Shown here in pieces: positions 24,538-31,217 of a DNA stretch of 41,639 bases. The position numbers and the translations under genes were made by a program. The notes below the pieces were generated by a model. That model did no database searches and was not told the DNA's origin. It saw only the letters and a list, made by a program, of their open reading frames with translations. Source of the DNA: DASZQY01 sp036511595 (GTDB lineage: Bacteria > Pseudomonadota > Alphaproteobacteria > Rhizobiales > Kaistiaceae). Each line of letters begins with the position of its first letter. Position 1 is the stretch's first letter. The stretch spans positions 1-41,639 of the forward strand of contig DATCBY010000033.1 of the NCBI GenBank assembly GCA_036511595.1. Direction: 5' to 3'.

Positions 24538-25965
24538 ATGCACACCGAGATGCTGATCGGATCGCGCTTCGTGAAGGGCACCGAGCACGAGGAAAAGATC
24601 TTCAATCCGCGCACCGGCACGGTGATCCTGTCGCTGCCCGAGGCCTCGACCGAGCAGGTCGAGGCGGCCGTGGATGCAGCCGACAAGGCCTTCGCCACCT
24701 GGTCGCGCACGACGCCCGGCGAACGCGCCGGCTACCTGCTGCGCCTCGCCGACCGCATTGCGGCGGAGCAACAGGAATTCGCCGACCTCGAGGCGCTGAA
24801 TTGCGGCAAGCCGCGCCACACGGTACTCCGCGACGAAACGCCGGCCGTCATCGACGTGCTGCGCTTTTTCGCCGGCGCCGCGCGCGTCATGCCGGCGTCG
24901 GCGGCGGGCGAGTACCTGCCGGGCTTTACCTCGATGGTCCGTCGCGACCCGATCGGCGTGGTGGCGTCGATCGCGCCGTGGAACTACCCGCTGATGATGG
25001 CGGCGTGGAAGATCGGCCCGGCGCTGGCCGCCGGCAACACCGTCGTGCTGAAGCCATCCGAGCAGACGCCGCTTTCCACGCTGAAGCTGGCGAAGATCGC
25101 CTCGGAAGTGCTGCCCGAGGGCGTGCTGAACGTCGTCATCGGGCGCGGCGAGAGCGTCGGCAACGCGCTGATCAATCATCCGAAGGTGGCGATGATATCG
25201 CTGACCGGCGACATCGCCACCGGCAAGAAGGTGCTGGCGGCGGCGACCCGGACGATCAAGCGCACGCATCTGGAACTGGGCGGCAAGGCGCCGGTGATCG
25301 TCTTCGACGACGCCGATATCGCGTCCGTGGTCGAGGGCGTGCGCGTGTTCGGCTATGCCAACGCCGGACAGGACTGCACCGCCGCCTGCCGCATCTACGC
25401 CGGCTCCAGGGTCTACGACAAGCTGGTCGCCGATCTGTCCTCGGCCGTCTCCACAATCGCGTTCGACCGCGCCGACGACACGCAGAACGAGATCGGGCCG
25501 CTGATCTCGGAGCGCCAGCGCGAGCGCGTCGCGAGCTTCGTCGAGCGCGCCAGCGAGGTGAAGCACATCTCGGTGGCGACGGGCGGCAAACGCGCGCCCG
25601 GCCCGGGTTTCTACTACACGCCCACCGTCGTCGCCGGCGCCACGCAACAGGACGAGATCGTGCGCCGCGAGGTGTTTGGGCCGGTAGTGTCGGTGACGCG
25701 CTTCACCGACCCCGAAACCGCGGTCGCCTGGGCGAACGACTCCGACTACGGCCTCGCCTCATCCGTGTGGACAAAGGACGTTGGCAAGGCGATGGCGGTG
25801 GCGGCCCGGCTGCAGTATGGCTGCACCTGGATCAACTGCCACTTCATGCTCACCAACGAGATGCCCCACGGCGGCATGAAACAGTCCGGCTACGGCAAGG
25901 ACATGAGCGTGTATGCGCTGGAGGACTACTCGGTCGTGCGCCACGTCATGGCAAAGCTCTCCTGA
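24538..25965 (+). CDS. patD: Gamma-aminobutyraldehyde dehydrogenase (PatD/YdcW-like)
   Basis: A 475-residue NAD-dependent aldehyde dehydrogenase. E. coli PatD (474 residues) oxidises 4-aminobutanal to 4-aminobutanoate (GABA) in putrescine breakdown. Motifs: IAPWNYPLMMAAWKIGPALAAGNTVVLKPSEQTP (cofactor site), the catalytic glutamate in LELGGKAP and the nucleophilic cysteine in GYANAGQDCTAACR. The start at 24538 follows CAGGGAG. The gene order binding protein, ATPase, two permeases, dehydrogenase is identical to E. coli ydcSTUV-patD. This supports uptake and catabolism of putrescine or a related amine, although no transaminase is encoded here. Related betaine aldehyde dehydrogenases are an alternative. 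Confidence 0.9.
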   Translation: MHTEMLIGSRFVKGTEHEEKIFNPRTGTVILSLPEASTEQVEAAVDAADKAFATWSRTTPGERAGYLLRLADRIAAEQQEFADLEALNCGKPRHTVLRDETPAVIDVLRFFAGAARVMPASAAGEYLPGFTSMVRRDPIGVVASIAPWNYPLMMAAWKIGPALAAGNTVVLKPSEQTPLSTLKLAKIASEVLPEGVLNVVIGRGESVGNALINHPKVAMISLTGDIATGKKVLAAATRTIKRTHLELGGKAPVIVFDDADIASVVEGVRVFGYANAGQDCTAACRIYAGSRVYDKLVADLSSAVSTIAFDRADDTQNEIGPLISERQRERVASFVERASEVKHISVATGGKRAPGPGFYYTPTVVAGATQQDEIVRREVFGPVVSVTRFTDPETAVAWANDSDYGLASSVWTKDVGKAMAVAARLQYGCTWINCHFMLTNEMPHGGMKQSGYGKDMSVYALEDYSVVRHVMAKLS

Positions 25966-26037
25966 CGGTGGCCCGGAACCAAATGGTGCCGCAGCGCGTT
26001 GAGCCCGGCTATACAACGAAAGTCTCCGGAGAAAATC

Positions 26038-26364
26038 ATGGGTATCACAAGAGCAGTGCTCGGCGCAGTGGCGGCAGCGGGCGTGGCACGCCTCCTCGCG
26101 CCGAAGGAAACCGACGAGGTTATCGAGAGCGCCAAGCGGGCAGTAAGCCGCACCATGACCGCCACCAAGCGGAAGGCACGGACTTCGACGAAAGCCGCCG
26201 GCAAGACAGCGGCAAAGACCGCTGCCAAGACGACGGCCCGTGCCAAGACCGCTGCCAAATCGGCGGTGAAATCCGCCGCCAAGAAATCGTCGCGGATGAT
26301 GAAGTCCGCAGCGTCAAAGACGCGGAAGGCGGCCAAGCGCCCGGCCCGCAAGGCGAGTCGCTGA
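26038..26364 (+). CDS. Lys/Ala-rich histone-H1-like protein
   Basis: A 108-residue, very basic protein. The N-terminus (MGITRAVLGAVAAAGVARLLAP) is weakly hydrophobic. Residues from about 35 onward are made almost wholly of Lys, Ala, Thr, Ser and Arg in AAKT/AAKS-type repeats (KAAGKTAAKTAAKTTARAKT, then KSAVKSAAKKSS). Such tails resemble eukaryotic histone H1 and bacterial H1-like proteins that bind DNA without sequence preference. The hydrophobic lead is unusual for a nucleoid protein and could be a membrane association segment. A good ribosome binding site (CCGGAGAAA) precedes the ATG at 26038. It stands alone downstream of patD; its function is inferred from composition only. Confidence 0.75.
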   Translation: MGITRAVLGAVAAAGVARLLAPKETDEVIESAKRAVSRTMTATKRKARTSTKAAGKTAAKTAAKTTARAKTAAKSAVKSAAKKSSRMMKSAASKTRKAAKRPARKASR

Positions 26365-26429
26365 ACTAGAATTCCTGGCAGCCAAAGACGGACGACGGCG
26401 CGGACATGCGTCGTCGTCGATAGGCGTAG

Positions 26430-27176
26430 TGCGCTGGAGCGACGTCGCGACGGGCCCGCCCCGCGCAGCGGCCGAAGATTATCGTTGTCAGCCACGAGCG
26501 CTCCGGAACGCATTTCCTGATGAATGCGCTTGGTCGGGCCTACGGCTACCCCGCCACCCAGTTCCTCAATTTCGACAACGGCAGTCTGGACATCAACTAT
26601 TTCGATCCTCCAGCAGTGGCCCATTCGCTTGGCTCGGTGCTGAACGGCTTGCTGGTCAAATGGCATCACCCGGTCGATTTCTTCGAGGGTGTTCTCGACT
26701 AGGCGCTGCGCAGCGCCGTTATTCTCTATATCCATCGCGATCCGGCTGACGTCATGATTTCATTCTGGCGGTTCATTCAGCGTTGGCGCTGGCATGAAGG
26801 GCCGCGGGCGGGTGACGTCCTCGACTTCGCACGCAGCGAGCCCGAAGGACGCATGCTGCGCTATCAGATGAAGCAGCGCGGCAGTTTGCTCGATCGGTGG
26901 GCAAAGCATGTCGAAGGTTGGGTTGAAGCAGCCGAGGGTCGTGACCGTCTCGTCGTCATTCGGTACGACAAGCTGCGGGACCGTTATCGCGATACGATTT
27001 CAGGTCTCAGCGATCTATTGGGACAGCGCCCCGGCGATGTGCTTCCGCCGAACCGGACCACCAACGTCATTCAGGGCGTTCCCGCCGACCGGCTCGAAAC
27101 GCCCGACACCGACGCGCTGCGCCAACTCGCGCTCGCCGAAATCGGCGACACGATGCGTCGGCTCGAATACGCTTGA
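26430..27176 (+). pseudogene. Broken sulfotransferase-family gene with in-frame TAG
   Basis: One reading frame encodes a sulfotransferase-like protein, from KIIVVSHERSGTHFLMNALG (phosphosulfate-binding loop type) to VILYIHRDPADVMISFW (the second cofactor motif) and a C-terminal YDKLRDRYRDTISGLSDLLG. A TAG at 26700-26702 interrupts it in frame, just before ALRSAVILYIHRDP. There is no ATG, GTG or TTG in frame between TAG 26427-26429 and the ATG at 26520, which lies inside the motif. Further upstream an ATG at 26406 is followed by TAG at 26421 and 26427 in the same frame. So the 5' end and the middle are both damaged, or all three amber codons are read through. It ends 25 bases before tRNA-Val. 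Decayed gene is the simpler reading. Confidence 0.75.
26702..26717. repeat. Perfect 16-base palindrome at the amber codon
   Basis: GGCGCTGCGCAGCGCC is a perfect palindrome whose first base is the last base of the in-frame TAG in the sulfotransferase pseudogene. In RNA it could form a 6-7 bp hairpin directly after the stop codon. It may be a chance product of Ala-Leu-Arg-Ser-Ala codons. Confidence 0.6.
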
Positions 27177-27201
27177 AGAATTGGAAATCTACGGGCGCGG
27201 A

Positions 27202-27276
27202 TGGTGGGCGCGACAGGGATTGAACCTGTGACCCCACCCATGTCAAGGGTGTGCTCTCCCGCTGAGCTACGCGCCC
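27202..27276 (-). tRNA. tRNA-Val (GAC)
   Basis: A 75-base tRNA on the minus strand with the 3' CCA encoded (27202-27204). The acceptor stem pairs GGGCGCG with CGCGCCC, the D arm has TAGCTCAGCGGGAGAGC, the anticodon loop is TTGACAT within stem CACCC/GGGTG, and the T loop has GGTTCAATCC. Anticodon GAC (plus-strand 27242-27244) reads valine codons GUC/GUU. Its 3' end faces the sulfotransferase pseudogene. I looked for a duplicated tRNA 3' end nearby that would mark an integrated element and saw none. Confidence 0.97.
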
Positions 27277-27360
27277 ATCCGTTTCCGTGCCGACCAACAA
27301 AAGTCAGCCAAGGGGCGGGGTATACCGGCCCTTGCGGGCGGCATCAAGCCTGACGGCCCC

Positions 27361-27720
27361 TCAGGCAGCGAGCAGCTTCTCGACCTCGTTGACGAGATCC
27401 TTGAGATGGAACGGTTTCGACAGGACCTTGGCGTCCTTCGGCGCGTTCGAATCGGGATTGAGCGCCACCGCAGCAAAACCGGTAATGAACATCACCTTGA
27501 GATCAGGATCGAGTTCGGTGGCGCGTCGCGCCAGCTCGATACCGTCCATCTCCGGCATGACGATGTCGGTGAGCAGGAGGGTGAACGGTTCCTCGCGCAT
27601 ACGCTCGTAAGCACTTCTGCCATTGTCGAAGGCGACTACGTCGTGCCCAGCATTCTGCAGCGCCTTGACCAGAAATCGGCGCATGTCGTTGTCGTCTTCG
27701 GCAAGCAGGATGCGTGTCAT
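27361..27720 (-). CDS. cpdR: Response regulator CpdR
   Basis: A 119-residue single-domain response regulator with no output domain. The acidic pocket is EDD at 8-10, the phospho-acceptor Asp52 lies in LLTDIVMPEMDG, the conserved Thr is in VMFITGF and Lys in VLSKPFHLKDL. The whole sequence matches the CpdR family strongly (ILLAEDDNDMRRFLVKALQNAGHDV). In Caulobacter and Sinorhizobium, unphosphorylated CpdR recruits the ClpXP protease to the cell pole so that cell-cycle regulators such as CtrA are degraded. It is the only gene between tRNA-Val and the second sulfotransferase, all on the minus strand. Confidence 0.94.
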   Translation of the reverse strand: MTRILLAEDDNDMRRFLVKALQNAGHDVVAFDNGRSAYERMREEPFTLLLTDIVMPEMDGIELARRATELDPDLKVMFITGFAAVALNPDSNAPKDAKVLSKPFHLKDLVNEVEKLLAA

Positions 27721-27854
27721 CGGCGCGATTTTGTACCCCCGAATGCCGCGACGGCTACAAGACCGTCAGCGGGACGGCGATGGTTATTCTTACCCGAGTA
27801 AAGATCGCATGAACAGCGCAACCGCCGGCACCACCTAGCCGCCGTTTGCCGGCC

Positions 27855-28478
27855 TCAATCGAACCAAAACTGGAAAAGCTCGATGTCGTCGCGGTAGAAA
27901 TCGGCGACAAAGGCCCGCGACTTGTCGTCGTAAAATGTCCGGTAGTCGCGCCGGTCGGGCGATTCATTGGCGACCGGGAGCGCCAACCTGACTCCAAAAA
28001 CACGTTCAAGGACCGGTCCGATATCGGCGCTGATCGACTCCAGCCGAACGATCGCGTCAACCATAGGCTTTCCGCCAGCGTCGCAGACAAACTTCACCTG
28101 CGGCTCCAGATGGCGACGGCGATCAGACAGGCCCGGCGCCGGGAACCACTTGAAAAGAAAGTCAGCGAAAGAGACGCCTTTCCCGGCCGCCGCGAATTTG
28201 TATTCCGACACGAGCCGGGCCCAGGGATTGCGGACGACCGCGAACTTGAAATGGTCGTCAAAGTCGATGGGTGCGACGTGACCGCACGACAGGTATTCGG
28301 ACGCATAGAGGTGCGCGAGCCGCTCGGGGCCGCAGCGAGGGTCGATGTTCTCGCGCATGAGCAACGGGGCGCGCTGCTGCCACGACAGGCCCATTCGTTC
28401 CAGAAACACCTGTTCGATGCTCTGGCCGCCCGCTTTTGGGATGTGGACGAAAATGGTGCGAAACCTATGGCAGATCAT
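27855..28478 (-). CDS. Sulfotransferase family 2-like protein
   Basis: A 207-residue enzyme of the Sulfotransfer_2 type, which moves a sulfuryl group from PAPS to a carbohydrate or similar acceptor. The 5'-phosphosulfate loop is FVHIPKAGGQSIEQVF and the 3'-phosphate motif is FAVVRNPWARLVSEY. The C-terminus (YDDKSRAFVADFYRDDIELFQFWFD) is typical of the family. It is soluble, with no signal or membrane segment. It differs in family from the broken sulfotransferase at 26430-27176. From memory, cpdR lies near an N-formylglutamate amidohydrolase or hisN in relatives, so this gene may be an insertion between them. The acceptor is unknown. Confidence 0.88.
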   Translation of the reverse strand: MICHRFRTIFVHIPKAGGQSIEQVFLERMGLSWQQRAPLLMRENIDPRCGPERLAHLYASEYLSCGHVAPIDFDDHFKFAVVRNPWARLVSEYKFAAAGKGVSFADFLFKWFPAPGLSDRRRHLEPQVKFVCDAGGKPMVDAIVRLESISADIGPVLERVFGVRLALPVANESPDRRDYRTFYDDKSRAFVADFYRDDIELFQFWFD

Positions 28479-28670
28479 GCGGCCTCTGCTGGGCGAGGGC
28501 GCCCGGCTCGTCCAGGCGCACTATCCGTCGAAGATGCCCGTCCCATGCCTGGAGCGCATCATGCGGCGAAGCCGGGTCGATTGCACGCCTCCTCTGTGGA
28601 CACAGCATGCCGATGTTGGCAACATCGTGTGCCTCCGCTCAACCCAAGAGTGCGTCCCACGAACCGCGCG

Positions 28671-29561
28671 ATGCAACCCGCCACTGAATCTTCCGGCAAG
28701 CCCGCCTTCGAGGTGATCGCCCCCGTCGAATACCGTTTGCCGGTGGTTCTCAACTCGCCTCACAGCGGCGCTTGCTACCCTTCCGATTTCCTCGCCGCTT
28801 CGCGCCTCGACGAGAAAGCCATCCGCCGCTCTGAGGACAGCTACGTCGACGAACTGATGGCCGGGGCGGCCGCCCTTGGATCTCCCCTTCTCAAGGCCAA
28901 CTTCCCGCGCGCCTGGCTCGATGTGAACCGCGAACCCTACGAACTCGACCCCAAGATGTTCGATGGGCACCTGCCGACCTATGCCAACGTGCGCTCGGTG
29001 CGGGTCGCCGGCGGCCTCGGCACCATCGCGCGCATCGTGTCGGAGAGCGAGGAAATCTACGCCCGCCCGCTCAACGTCGATGAGGCGCTCGGCCGCATCG
29101 ATCTCGTCTACAAGCCCTATCACCGCCTGCTCCGCCAATTGGTGCTTGCGACTCGCGCCCGCTTCGGCGTCGCCGTGCTCATCGACTGCCACTCGATGCC
29201 CTCGACGGTGCGCGGCATGCACGGGCGGCTGCGCCCCGACGTCGTGCTTGGCGATCGCTACGGCACCAGTTGCTCAAGTGCGCTGACAGATCTCGTCGCC
29301 AGCCTGTTGGGCGGATTCGGTTATTCGGTCAGCCGCAACAAGCCCTACGCCGGCGGTTTCATCACCGAGCACTACGGCCAGCCGGCGCGCGGGCTGCATG
29401 CCATGCAGGTCGAATTCAACCGCCACCTTTACATGGACGAGCGGACACTTGAGAAGACCGCCGGCTTCGGCAGGCTCGCCGCTGACCTCACCCGTCTGCT
29501 GGCGGCGCTGGTCGATGCGTTCCAGGATGGATTCCTGTCCCTGCCTGAAGCCGCCGAGTAA
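28671..29561 (+). CDS. N-formylglutamate amidohydrolase (second copy)
   Basis: A 296-residue N-formylglutamate amidohydrolase, which hydrolyses N-formylglutamate to formate and glutamate, as in the last step of one histidine-degradation route. Landmarks are LPVVLNSPHSGACYPSDFL, ANFPRAWLDVNREPYELDP, VLIDCHSMPS, GRLRPDVVLGDRYGTSCSS, GGFITEHYGQPARGLHAMQVEFNR and a C-terminal helical end. It differs clearly from the family member at 14285. The start at 28671 gives MQPATESSGKPAFEV; the ribosome binding site is poor, and the frame is open for a long way upstream, so the start is not certain. A histidine-related phosphatase gene follows on the same strand. Confidence 0.9.
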   Translation: MQPATESSGKPAFEVIAPVEYRLPVVLNSPHSGACYPSDFLAASRLDEKAIRRSEDSYVDELMAGAAALGSPLLKANFPRAWLDVNREPYELDPKMFDGHLPTYANVRSVRVAGGLGTIARIVSESEEIYARPLNVDEALGRIDLVYKPYHRLLRQLVLATRARFGVAVLIDCHSMPSTVRGMHGRLRPDVVLGDRYGTSCSSALTDLVASLLGGFGYSVSRNKPYAGGFITEHYGQPARGLHAMQVEFNRHLYMDERTLEKTAGFGRLAADLTRLLAALVDAFQDGFLSLPEAAE

Positions 29562-29584
29562 TCTTTGAGCGGAAGGCGGACAAG

Positions 29585-29617
29585 AAAAAGGGCCGCTCGC
29601 TTTTGGCGAGGCGGCCC
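29585..29617 (-). terminator. Intrinsic terminator of the suhB/MmgR-type sRNA
   Basis: On the minus strand GGGCCGCCTCGC, a short A-rich loop and GCGAGCGGCCC form an 11-bp stem with one bulged C, followed by TTTTTCTTG. It is a textbook Rho-independent terminator. Confidence 0.9.
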
Positions 29618-29665
29618 AAGTCTAGGGAGGAAACGCCCAAGGAGGGCATACGGCATCACTGCCGC
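29585..29665 (-). ncRNA. mmgR: suhB / MmgR (alpha-r8) family small RNA
   Basis: A minus-strand transcript of about 80 bases in the gap between the amidohydrolase and hisN-type genes. Its centre contains the decamer TTTCCTCCCT, the conserved single-stranded core reported for MmgR of Sinorhizobium meliloti, inside GGGCGTTTCCTCCCTAGA. It ends in a strong GC hairpin with a T-run. A plausible sigma-70 promoter lies in front (29672-29701), which puts the 5' end near 29665; that end is inferred. MmgR limits polyhydroxybutyrate storage under nitrogen limitation. The Rfam name suhB refers, as I recall, to inositol-monophosphatase-like neighbours, and one lies beside it here. Confidence 0.85.
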
Positions 29666-29671
29666 ACTGCA

Positions 29672-29701
29672 ATAATTGCTGAACGCATCGCACAAAATCA
29701 A
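29672..29701 (-). promoter_or_regulatory. Predicted promoter of the sRNA
   Basis: On the minus strand TTGATT (29701-29696) and AATTAT (29677-29672) are separated by 18 bases, resembling -35 and -10 boxes. They would start transcription near 29665, giving an RNA of the length known for the family. Confidence 0.5.
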
Positions 29702-29841
29702 GAGCCAAGGACTGCCTGTGGACGGACAGAATGACGCGGCGCAGCACATCGGCGACGGTCCCGAAATGACAGGATTCTGCGAGCTGTGGGCCCGTCGAGG
29801 CTTCAACGCCTGATGTTGCCCCTCAGTCACGCATCGCGCAA

Positions 29842-30624
29842 ATGACCGCCCTCGACGCCCTCGCCGCCTTCCTGGATCGCCTGGCGACCGTTGCCGCTGA
29901 TTCGATCATGCCGCATTTTCGGGCAGGCCCTGCGGTCGCCACCAAGCGGTCAGGACAGTTCGATCCGGTGACGATTGCCGACCGCAACGCCGAACAGGCA
30001 ATGCGCACTCTTATCAACGCGAGCTATCCCGATCACGGCATCGTCGGCGAGGAGTTCGGGCCGGAGCGGCCCGATGCGGAGTTCGTCTGGGTTCTCGACC
30101 CGATCGACGGCACGCGATCGTTCATCACCGGCCTGCCCGTTTGGGGCACGCTGATCGGGCTGAAACGCGCCGGCAAGCCGATCCTCGGCATGATGGCGCA
30201 GCCATTCACCGGGGAGCGCTTTGCCGGCGATGGCAGCAAGGCCTGGTACACCGGTCCCGGTGGCGCCAGGGCCATAAAGACGCGCCCCTGCCAGGCGCTT
30301 GAGGTCGCTTCGCTGTTCACCACCACGCCCGCGCTGTTCGAGGGCGCCGATCGCTCCGCCTACAACCGCGTCGAAACGGCCGTGCGTATGCCTCGCTACG
30401 GCTGCGACTGCTACGCCTACTGCATGGTCGCCGCAGGGCATGCCGACGTGGTGGTGGAAGCCGGCCTGCAGCCCTACGACATCGTCGCGCTGATCCCGAT
30501 TCTGGAAGGTGCCGGCGGCCAGATCACGGACTGGGCGGGCGGATCGGCGTCCGGCGGCGGGCGGGTCGTTGCCAGCGGAGACCGCCGGATCCACGACGCG
30601 GTCCTGGCAAAGCTGTCCGGTTAG
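29842..30624 (+). CDS. hisN: Histidinol-phosphatase, inositol monophosphatase family
   Basis: A 260-residue phosphatase of the inositol monophosphatase superfamily. The metal-binding glutamate lies in IVGEEFGPE, the core DPIDGT motif is at 86-91 (Asp86, Asp89), and the third metal site is in LQPYDIVALIPILEGAGGQITDW. The long form with VWVLDPIDGTRSFITGLPVWGTLIGL fits the HisN-type histidinol-phosphatases of alphaproteobacteria, which dephosphorylate L-histidinol phosphate in histidine synthesis; other members act on inositol phosphates. The start at 29842 (MTALDALAAFLDRLATVAAD) is the natural N-terminus. It follows an N-formylglutamate amidohydrolase and the MmgR-type sRNA gene. Confidence 0.87.
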   Translation: MTALDALAAFLDRLATVAADSIMPHFRAGPAVATKRSGQFDPVTIADRNAEQAMRTLINASYPDHGIVGEEFGPERPDAEFVWVLDPIDGTRSFITGLPVWGTLIGLKRAGKPILGMMAQPFTGERFAGDGSKAWYTGPGGARAIKTRPCQALEVASLFTTTPALFEGADRSAYNRVETAVRMPRYGCDCYAYCMVAAGHADVVVEAGLQPYDIVALIPILEGAGGQITDWAGGSASGGGRVVASGDRRIHDAVLAKLSG

Positions 30625-30645
30625 AGGCGGCAGAAAACAGGGGGA

Positions 30646-30673
30646 TTGACCCCGGCGTTCGACAGGGTATTGG
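30646..30673 (+). promoter_or_regulatory. Sigma-70-like promoter for the secreted protein gene
   Basis: TTGACC (30646-30651) and TATTGG (30668-30673) with a 16-base spacer lie about 70 bases before the start of the gene at 30744. The -35 box is good and the -10 box is only fair. Confidence 0.4.
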
Positions 30674-30743
30674 AACCTTTCCGGCGCCGCCGGGTTAGCG
30701 GTTCATTCCCTTCCACTCAGCCTTTTCAACGGAGGAATTATCC

Positions 30744-31184
30744 ATGTCGTTCGCATCGACAATTCGCAAATCGGCCATCGCCATTGCTGCCCTCGCGGCC
30801 ATGACCGCGTCGGCTTACGCCGATACCGGCAGCGTCCACCTCAAGGTCGTCAAGGCCGGCTTCGGTATTGGCGGTTCGGGCGGCGACGGTTCTCTCGCGT
30901 TCCATGGCAGCAACTATCGACTGTCGATTGGCGGCTTGAGCGCGGGTTTCATTATCGGCGCCTCCGAGACCAGGTTCTCGGGCGCAGTCAGCCACATCCG
31001 CAGCCCGTCCGACATCGCCGGCGTTTATGCCGCTGTCGGCGCGGGTGCTGCCGCAGGCAACGCCGGCGCTGGCGTCATCACGCTCACCAACGAAAAGGGC
31101 GCCATCCTCACCCTCACCGCTAGCCGTGTCGTCGGTCTGATCGTCAACGTTGACCTCAGCGGCATGGTGGTTTCGCTGCGCTAG
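30744..31184 (+). CDS. Secreted Gly/Ala-rich protein of unknown function
   Basis: A 146-residue protein with a clear signal peptide (IRKSAIAIAALAAMTASAYA, cleavage after about residue 26). The mature part is rich in Gly, Ala, Ser and Val and seems to be all beta: GSVHLKVVKAGFGIGGSGGDGSLAFHG, YRLSIGGLSAGFIIGASETRFSGAV, then GVYAAVGAGAAAGNAGAGVITLTNEKGAILTLTAS and VDLSGMVVSL. The spacing of glycine-rich strands recalls SYLF/DUF1134-type periplasmic domains, but I cannot assign it. An unusually strong ribosome binding site (ACGGAGGAA) and a promoter-like sequence suggest high expression. It is followed by a short direct repeat of its own last codons. Confidence 0.8.
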   Translation: MSFASTIRKSAIAIAALAAMTASAYADTGSVHLKVVKAGFGIGGSGGDGSLAFHGSNYRLSIGGLSAGFIIGASETRFSGAVSHIRSPSDIAGVYAAVGAGAAAGNAGAGVITLTNEKGAILTLTASRVVGLIVNVDLSGMVVSLR

Positions 31185-31200
31185 CAACGGTTTCGCTGCG
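31169..31200 (+). repeat. Short direct repeat across the stop codon
   Basis: GGTTTCGCTGCG occurs at 31169-31180 and again at 31189-31200, each followed by a TAG (CTAG in the first). The copies are 20 bases apart, so the last codons and stop of the secreted protein gene are duplicated just downstream. It looks like a small tandem duplication. Confidence 0.7.
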
Positions 31201-31217
31201 TAGCCGGAATACCCGGC

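Noticed and set aside
26406..26520. A pyrrolysine-type amber decoding system for the sulfotransferase.
   Set aside because: No pyl genes or suppressor tRNA are in the window; gene decay explains the lost start and the internal stop. It is kept only as a checkable finding.
26365..27276. A possible integrated element with attachment sites at tRNA-Val.
   Set aside because: I found no second copy of the tRNA 3' end and no integrase; the neighbouring pseudogene alone does not show an element.
29620..29660. A small protein (MPYALLGRFLPRLG...) on the minus strand within the sRNA.
   Set aside because: It lies in the conserved sRNA core, would run through the terminator stem, and has no ribosome binding site; the match to the MmgR core explains the conservation better.
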